Below are positions 59,501 to 64,000 of a DNA stretch of 64,000 bases, piece after piece. The stretch is from assembly GCF_029814825.1 (NCBI RefSeq), contig NZ_CP122379.1, forward strand, positions 2,954,501 through 3,018,500, written 5' to 3'. The notes under the pieces were generated by a model. The model was not told where the DNA came from. It saw nothing but the letters and a program-made list of their open reading frames with translations, and did no database searches. The DNA comes from Aequorivita marisscotiae. Its GTDB lineage: Bacteria; Bacteroidota; Bacteroidia; Flavobacteriales; Flavobacteriaceae. Within the stretch, counting starts at the first letter, position 1. Each line of letters begins with the position of its first letter. The position numbers were made by a program, and so were the translations under genes.

Positions 59501-60619
59501 TTAAACTTCTTCAAAATAAGTATCAGCATCATTCTCATCATAAAACTCATTTATCCAGAAATTGGTGTACAATACATCGTCACCAATGTTTTTGATGTTA
59601 TGGGTGTACCAAATTGGCATATCTACATATGCCGGCTCTTCTCCGTCTAAATAAAAATCAAACACCTCGTCGGTTCCTATTTTTCGCAACTGAATTAATG
59701 CCTTTCCTTTAATTACCGCAAAACGTTCTATTTTACGGGTGTGGTAATGGTTTCCTCTAGTGATTCCTGGCACCGTGGTAGAAAAAGACACCTGCCCTCC
59801 CACTCCCAAACGGATAACTTCTACAAAAGAACCTCGTGGGTCCGTATGCTGTTTGAACTTTACAGGAAAGTAATTGGCAATATCCATATAACAGCGATAG
59901 GTGTTGAATAGATTTAATTCAAAGGAGTTGTTAATTGCAGGAATTTCTCCTCTGTCTTGATATTGTAATTTATAGTTTTGAAGCAAACTCAATAATTCAG
60001 ATACTTTGGCTTCAGAAGTATGATCTACTGTATACTCAGCTTCATTTTTCGTCTCTCGAATTATTTTCAATATTTCTTCTACCAACTCACCCACATAGAT
60101 AAGCTTCAAATCTCCATCAACTTGGATTTCTGGACTTTCACCATTTGCAATTTGATGCGAGAATGTGGCAACTACCGAGTTGTAGTATGGATGCCCAAAG
60201 GGTCCAAAGACATTGGGTATTATCATCCCTGTAAAAGTTGTGTTAGCTTCTTTTGCCCATTGAACAAATAGCTCCCGACCTTCTTTCTTAGATTTACCGT
60301 ATAGATTATCTCGTTCTTCTTGAGATGAGGAAGACATAATTATATGTGCTTTGCTTTCTGTACGCTTTAAGGACGCTATTAGATTCTCTACAAGCTCTAC
60401 ATTTGTTTTATAGATAACTTCTTGATCATTGTGACGATTCAAGGCAGCAAGGTGAACAATCACATCACATTTTGAAACGAAAGTATCTAATTCCTTTTCA
60501 CTCTTGAAGTATTCTTTTTGAAATTCAATTCGTTCAAACTCCTTAGGATGCAATCCTAGGGTGTTGTATAAATGTGTGCCAACAAATCCGTGTTGGCCGG
60601 TTATTCCTATTCTTAACAT
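59501..60619 (-). CDS. capF: CapF-like bifunctional UDP-sugar epimerase/reductase with cupin domain
   Basis: 372 residues. SDR domain to about residue 245 (ITGQHGFVGTHL, HLAALN, IIPNVFGPFGHPYY) and a C-terminal cupin (from about 255: HTDPRGSFVEVIRLGVGGQV, ITRGNHYHTRKIERFAVIKG, metal-binding His). This is the exact layout of CapF of the L-FucNAc pathway, which epimerises at C3 and reduces C4. Flanked by GxxExxY and the WxcM-like gene. Confidence 0.93.
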   Translation of the reverse strand: MLRIGITGQHGFVGTHLYNTLGLHPKEFERIEFQKEYFKSEKELDTFVSKCDVIVHLAALNRHNDQEVIYKTNVELVENLIASLKRTESKAHIIMSSSSQEERDNLYGKSKKEGRELFVQWAKEANTTFTGMIIPNVFGPFGHPYYNSVVATFSHQIANGESPEIQVDGDLKLIYVGELVEEILKIIRETKNEAEYTVDHTSEAKVSELLSLLQNYKLQYQDRGEIPAINNSFELNLFNTYRCYMDIANYFPVKFKQHTDPRGSFVEVIRLGVGGQVSFSTTVPGITRGNHYHTRKIERFAVIKGKALIQLRKIGTDEVFDFYLDGEEPAYVDMPIWYTHNIKNIGDDVLYTNFWINEFYDENDADTYFEEV

Positions 60620-60640
60620 ATGTACTCTATTATCATTTAT

Positions 60641-60720
60641 TGTTTCTCGCAGATTGACGCGGATTTAAAAAACCGCAGATTTTCGCGGATTCTAAATTTT
60701 TATATGCGATAACCATTTTA
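60641..60720. repeat. CGCAGATTTTCGCGGATT repeat between capF and the cupin gene
   Basis: TCTCGCAGATTGACGCGGAT and CCGCAGATTTTCGCGGATT. A related copy lies at 61163-61240. Confidence 0.8.
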
Positions 60721-60727
60721 ATAAAAA

Positions 60728-61147
60728 CTATGAATTAAAATAATCAATCTCAAATCGATATTCGTCCTCCACCTCTCCTATTAAATAATCTGCCATAACT
60801 AATAATTTTGAGCTGCGCTCTAATGCCTGAATCCTACTAACATATCCATTAGGAATGAATAGTACATCAAGTTTATCAGATAATAATTCAAATGAAGACA
60901 AATTGCAACCCTTAGCTGGGTTATCCCACTTATCTATAGCAATCAATTCAATTTTAAATGAACCACTTACCGCCGAAAACCAGCGTCTTTCAATTTTATG
61001 GCCTTGCCATCCTCTGAAGGTTCTAGTACTCCAGTTTTCAATTCTGTAAATACGTTTTACATCTGTTAGATTGAAATCGTTATTATAACAAAGTTGTCCT
61101 CGTTCATCGGTGTGTTCTCCGCCTTTAATTATATATGGTACTTCCAT
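60728..61147 (-). CDS. WxcM-like/FdtA-type cupin protein
   Basis: 139 residues in a small double-stranded beta-helix: GGEHTDERGQLCYNNDFNLT, RTFRGWQGHKIERRWFSAVS, GSFKIELIAI, VLFIPNGYVSRIQALERSSK. FdtA/WxcM-like proteins are 3,4-ketoisomerases or, with CapF, of uncertain role. It is often found next to capE-capF in Bacteroidota. The reaction here is uncertain. Confidence 0.85.
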   Translation of the reverse strand: MEVPYIIKGGEHTDERGQLCYNNDFNLTDVKRIYRIENWSTRTFRGWQGHKIERRWFSAVSGSFKIELIAIDKWDNPAKGCNLSSFELLSDKLDVLFIPNGYVSRIQALERSSKLLVMADYLIGEVEDEYRFEIDYFNS

Positions 61148-61162
61148 TATTATTTTCTTATT

Positions 61163-61240
61163 TCTCGCAGATACACGCAGATGTAAAAACCGCAGATTTT
61201 CGCTGATTTAATAATCTCCCAAATCAGCGAGAACTATCTC
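61163..61240. repeat. CGCAGATTTTCGCTGATT repeat with inverted tail
   Basis: TCTCGCAGATACACGCAGAT, CCGCAGATTTTCGCTGATTT, then AAATCAGCGAGAA, which is the reverse of the first part. The unit thus forms a hairpin. Confidence 0.75.
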
Positions 61241-61252
61241 ACAAGAACCCTC

Positions 61253-62263
61253 TTATGATTTCATCATTGACTGCACAATCGGAAGTCCTTTCAACAACTT
61301 CTTCATACCCTCCACATCCTGTTGCTCGGTATTATGTGAATTATAATCTTCAATTTCTGAAATGGCAGCTTCACCTTCAGAAAAATATTGCGCATAATTA
61401 AGGTCTCTATTATCTGCTGGGATTCTATAAAAACCACCCATATCTTCTGCCTTTATCATTTCCTCTCTGGTACAAAGTGTTTCATAGAGCTTTTCACCAT
61501 GTCTAGTTCCGATTATTTTTATCTCACTGTCAGATTTGCAAAGTTCTTTTAATGCTTGCGCCAAATCGCCAATTGTGCCCGCTGGTGCCTTATTTACGAA
61601 TAAATCTCCTGCATTGCCCTTTTCAAAAGCAAAAAGCACCAATTCAACTGCCTCTTCCAAAGACATTAAAAAACGAGTCATTTGAGGGTCTGTAATAGTG
61701 ATAGGGTTTCCATCTTTTATTTGTTGTAGAAACAAAGGAATTACTGATCCCCGAGAGGCCATAACATTTCCATAACGAGTTAAACAAACAGTGGTTTTAT
61801 TTAAATTACGAGACGCAGCTACAGCAACTTTCTCCATTAGAGCTTTAGAAATTCCCATTGCATTAATTGGATAAGCGGCCTTATCTGTACTTAGACATAT
61901 TACTTTTTGAACATTATTTGCATCTGCAGCGTCTATAACATTTTGCGTTCCGAATACATTTGTACGCGTGGCTTCAATTGGAAAAAACTCACAAGAAGGT
62001 ACTTGTTTTAATGCGGCAGCATGAAAAACATAATCTACACCACGCATTGCTCGTTCTATACTGTCATAATTTCTAACATCTCCAATATAAAATTTGAGCT
62101 TGTCACTTTTTAAAGCAATACGCATATCGTCTTGCTTTTTTTCATCCCGGCTGAAGATGCGTATTTCTTTGAAATGATCGGTATCTAAAAACCGATTTAA
62201 TACCGCGTTCCCGAAAGAACCCGTGCCACCAGTAATTAGGAGGATCTTATTTTTGATTTTCAT
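61253..62263 (-). CDS. capE: UDP-GlcNAc 4,6-dehydratase/5-epimerase (CapE/FnlA-like)
   Basis: 336 residues, soluble SDR enzyme: ITGGTGSFGNAVLNRF, IFSRDEKKQDDMR, HAAALKQVPSCEFFP, STDKAAYPINAMGISKALME with M136 and K140 (Met in place of the usual Tyr, as in CapE/FlaA1). First enzyme of the UDP-L-FucNAc pathway. The start overlaps the acyltransferase gene by 17 bases. Differs from the membrane-bound dehydratase at 17-19 kb, so two dehydratases feed different sugars. Confidence 0.94.
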   Translation of the reverse strand: MKIKNKILLITGGTGSFGNAVLNRFLDTDHFKEIRIFSRDEKKQDDMRIALKSDKLKFYIGDVRNYDSIERAMRGVDYVFHAAALKQVPSCEFFPIEATRTNVFGTQNVIDAADANNVQKVICLSTDKAAYPINAMGISKALMEKVAVAASRNLNKTTVCLTRYGNVMASRGSVIPLFLQQIKDGNPITITDPQMTRFLMSLEEAVELVLFAFEKGNAGDLFVNKAPAGTIGDLAQALKELCKSDSEIKIIGTRHGEKLYETLCTREEMIKAEDMGGFYRIPADNRDLNYAQYFSEGEAAISEIEDYNSHNTEQQDVEGMKKLLKGLPIVQSMMKS

Positions 62264-62912
62264 TTTCTAATCTTATAAGTTTATCGTTTGTCAATTCCTC
62301 AGTAAATAGAAAAATATTATTTTTGAGAATTACTTCTTTCATTTCCCACCATTTGATGGATTGTAGACTATTTATAACTTTATCTGGAAACCTCTTTCTT
62401 ATTAATTTTGCGGGAACACCTCCGACAATACTATATGGCTCAATATCTTTGGTCACCACCGAATGGGCTCCTACAATAGCTCCATTACCGATTGTGATAC
62501 CTGACATCACTGAACTATTCGCTCCTATCCAAACATCGTGACCTATGAAAGTTTTTTTAGGGGCATCATCATAAAATCTCTGATTTACCCATTTCGAACC
62601 TGTACCATTTCGTGGGCTAAAAAATATAGGAGAAGTTGAAATAAAGTTAATTGGGTGGGATGAGTAACCAATATTAATATTCCTTGAAATTGAGCAAAAC
62701 GAACCTATTTCGACATTATTAAAGGTACAATTGGAGCCTACATATGTATATCTTCCAATTTTAGTTTTTCTCAAAATGGTATATCGATTAATCAATGAAG
62801 TTTTGTGAATCACTGAATCCTTATCTAAAATCGATAGGACGGAAATTTTTCTATTCAGAACTCTCATCCTAAGAGTAGACGGAGAAAAATATTGAAAAAA
62901 TCGTTTAATCAT
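62247..62912 (-). CDS. Hexapeptide-repeat O-acetyltransferase (CatB-related)
   Basis: 221 residues. Hexapeptide beta-helix (TKIGRYTYVGSNCTFNNVEI, SFCSISRNINIGYSSHPINF with the active-site His region) and IGHDVWIGANSSVMSGITIG, GAIVGAHSVVTKDIEPYSIV, GGVPAKLIRKRF. Probable O-acetylation of an EPS sugar. It is translationally coupled to capE. Confidence 0.9.
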   Translation of the reverse strand: MIKRFFQYFSPSTLRMRVLNRKISVLSILDKDSVIHKTSLINRYTILRKTKIGRYTYVGSNCTFNNVEIGSFCSISRNINIGYSSHPINFISTSPIFFSPRNGTGSKWVNQRFYDDAPKKTFIGHDVWIGANSSVMSGITIGNGAIVGAHSVVTKDIEPYSIVGGVPAKLIRKRFPDKVINSLQSIKWWEMKEVILKNNIFLFTEELTNDKLIRLENENQK

Positions 62913-62914
62913 AA

Positions 62915-63973
62915 TTATTTATTATTTTCAATTGCATTACAAATTGATTTTGCCATCATTTCGGGTGTGCGAAAATTATGGTAATGTGCATATGCATTAT
63001 CATTCATAATTCTATTCTTTTTCGGATTATCCAATATCCACGAAAGAACTTCTACCAGATCTTCATTTTTATTATACAGAATTCCATTTACATTATTTTC
63101 AATATTAAAAATCTCACCTCCAGTAATTGCATACTTACTGGTAACAAAAATAGTTCGGTTACCCATGGATTTTAAAACCGATAAACCCGCTTGATTAGGA
63201 GATATGCACGCTCTAGACATATTGAATATTTCTTCCAACTTAGTATCGTCATAAATTCTACCTAATAGTTTTACCCAATTAGAAAGATTATTTACTTTTA
63301 CAAACAACTCAATAACATTTCTTTGTGGACCTTCCCCGACAATTAAAAGTTGTGGAACATCGTTTCTTAATTGCCGTAATTCTTTGTAGGCTTCAAGTAA
63401 AACTTCAAGGCCTTTTTGCGGATATAAAGTTCCTATAAATAGAAAATTAACTTTATTTAATTTACTGTTTTTAGTAGATGTTTTAACTGCTACAGAATTG
63501 TGGGCAACATATAATTTATTTTCACTGACTCCCGCATTCAGATACTTCTGAACTGGATAATCGCTATAAAAAATCGTAAAATCTGATTTTTTTGAGATGT
63601 AGTATCTAATTTTATTTAATATTTCACTGGAATCAAAATCACTAGTATACGAAGCCGTTACACCAATTCCCCAATATCCAATTTTATAATTTCTCCTGCG
63701 TTTAAAAGCTAAAAGCATTAAACTAATCCATCTAATATTCGATATTCCAATTACTACATCAAACTCACTCGCTATAATTTCCAATTTATCTTTATGAACA
63801 TCAAATGGCCCAATTTTCTTTATTGGAAGATATAGGGTTTTAAAAGAATACGATTTTTCACAATACTGTTTGTCAGAGAAAGCAACTGTCAGGTCATGCT
63901 CTTTGTTAATTGTATTAAAAATTAATTCCCGATATGGCCAAATTTTATTGTAAATTATTAAAACCTTTTTCAT
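62915..63973 (-). CDS. Glycosyltransferase family 4
   Basis: 352 residues. N-terminal domain KVLIIYNKIWPYRELIFNTI; donor-binding domain with NFLFIGTLYPQKGLEVLLEA, LLIVGEGPQRNVIE, LLGRIYDDTKLEEIFNMSRA. Acidic E-x7-E region appears as CISPNQAGLSVLKSMGN, shifted from the classical form. Complete at the window edge; its upstream neighbour is outside. Confidence 0.88.
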   Translation of the reverse strand: MKKVLIIYNKIWPYRELIFNTINKEHDLTVAFSDKQYCEKSYSFKTLYLPIKKIGPFDVHKDKLEIIASEFDVVIGISNIRWISLMLLAFKRRRNYKIGYWGIGVTASYTSDFDSSEILNKIRYYISKKSDFTIFYSDYPVQKYLNAGVSENKLYVAHNSVAVKTSTKNSKLNKVNFLFIGTLYPQKGLEVLLEAYKELRQLRNDVPQLLIVGEGPQRNVIELFVKVNNLSNWVKLLGRIYDDTKLEEIFNMSRACISPNQAGLSVLKSMGNRTIFVTSKYAITGGEIFNIENNVNGILYNKNEDLVEVLSWILDNPKKNRIMNDNAYAHYHNFRTPEMMAKSICNAIENNK

Positions 63974-64000
63974 TTTTGGAACTTTGATTTTCTTATTATA

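Noticed and set aside
1..64000. tRNA, rRNA, riboswitch
   Set aside because: No cloverleaf with conserved T-arm, no rRNA signature and no known riboswitch core was recognised by eye; small RNAs cannot be excluded.

Overview
The window looks like a chromosomal stretch of a marine-type member of the Bacteroidota, most likely family Flavobacteriaceae. The evidence is a SusC/SusD outer-membrane uptake pair, a protein with a type IX secretion C-terminal domain, TAnnTTTG-type promoters, a kinase-like protein with no ATPase domain, DUF6520 and MauE-like proteins, and AT-rich coding DNA. I cannot name the genus from sequence alone. No rRNA, tRNA or CRISPR array was seen.

Layout. 1-9.9 kb: end of a PAS/HisKA-type sensor and a single-domain response regulator, an FKBP isomerase, a FAD-dependent dehydrogenase, a TonB-dependent receptor, a lipoate ligase, a 39-residue membrane peptide and an azurin lipoprotein, separated by repeats. 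11.3-20.1 kb (minus strand): the tail of an exopolysaccharide (EPS) cluster, namely a Wzc-like tyrosine autokinase, a Wza-like export lipoprotein, and a PglF-like dehydratase plus PglE-like aminotransferase. 22.4-28.8 kb: small proteins, an 802-residue fusion of an alpha-oxoamine synthase to an acyltransferase, and three regulator-like genes. 29.1-38.4 kb: MauE/DoxX-like protein, DUF6520 peptide, and a SusC-SusD-S9 peptidase operon. 38.4-53.9 kb: an accretion zone with toxin-antitoxin modules (XRE plus PIN-like relic, ParE-like pair, HTH-PIN pair, HipA-like kinase plus HipS-like partner), an IS256 element with intact target duplication, an IS21 relic, truncated genes at a fusion point, and two copies of a small membrane-protein cassette. 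53.9-64 kb (minus strand): the head of the EPS cluster, with UDP-L-FucNAc genes (capE, capF, capG/wecB type), glycosyltransferases, a sulfotransferase, an acyltransferase and a sugar-1-phosphate transferase.

The most unusual property is the repeat landscape. Twelve arrays of a 7-bp unit (GGTTGTC, GGTTGGC, GGTTGTG and variants; about 2.4 kb in total) all have the G/T-rich strand on top whatever the direction of the neighbouring genes, and several start within a few bases of a stop codon. They are joined to composite repeats of about 330 bp that carry conserved hairpins. I counted 17 copies of one core module, all in the same orientation. Two arrays bracket a small gene inside the EPS operon without any spacer.

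The EPS genes appear to be one cluster that was split. A PglC-like transferase (53.9 kb) and a truncated PglD-like acetyltransferase (49.8 kb) are separated from PglE and PglF (17-20 kb) by about 30 kb of unrelated DNA.
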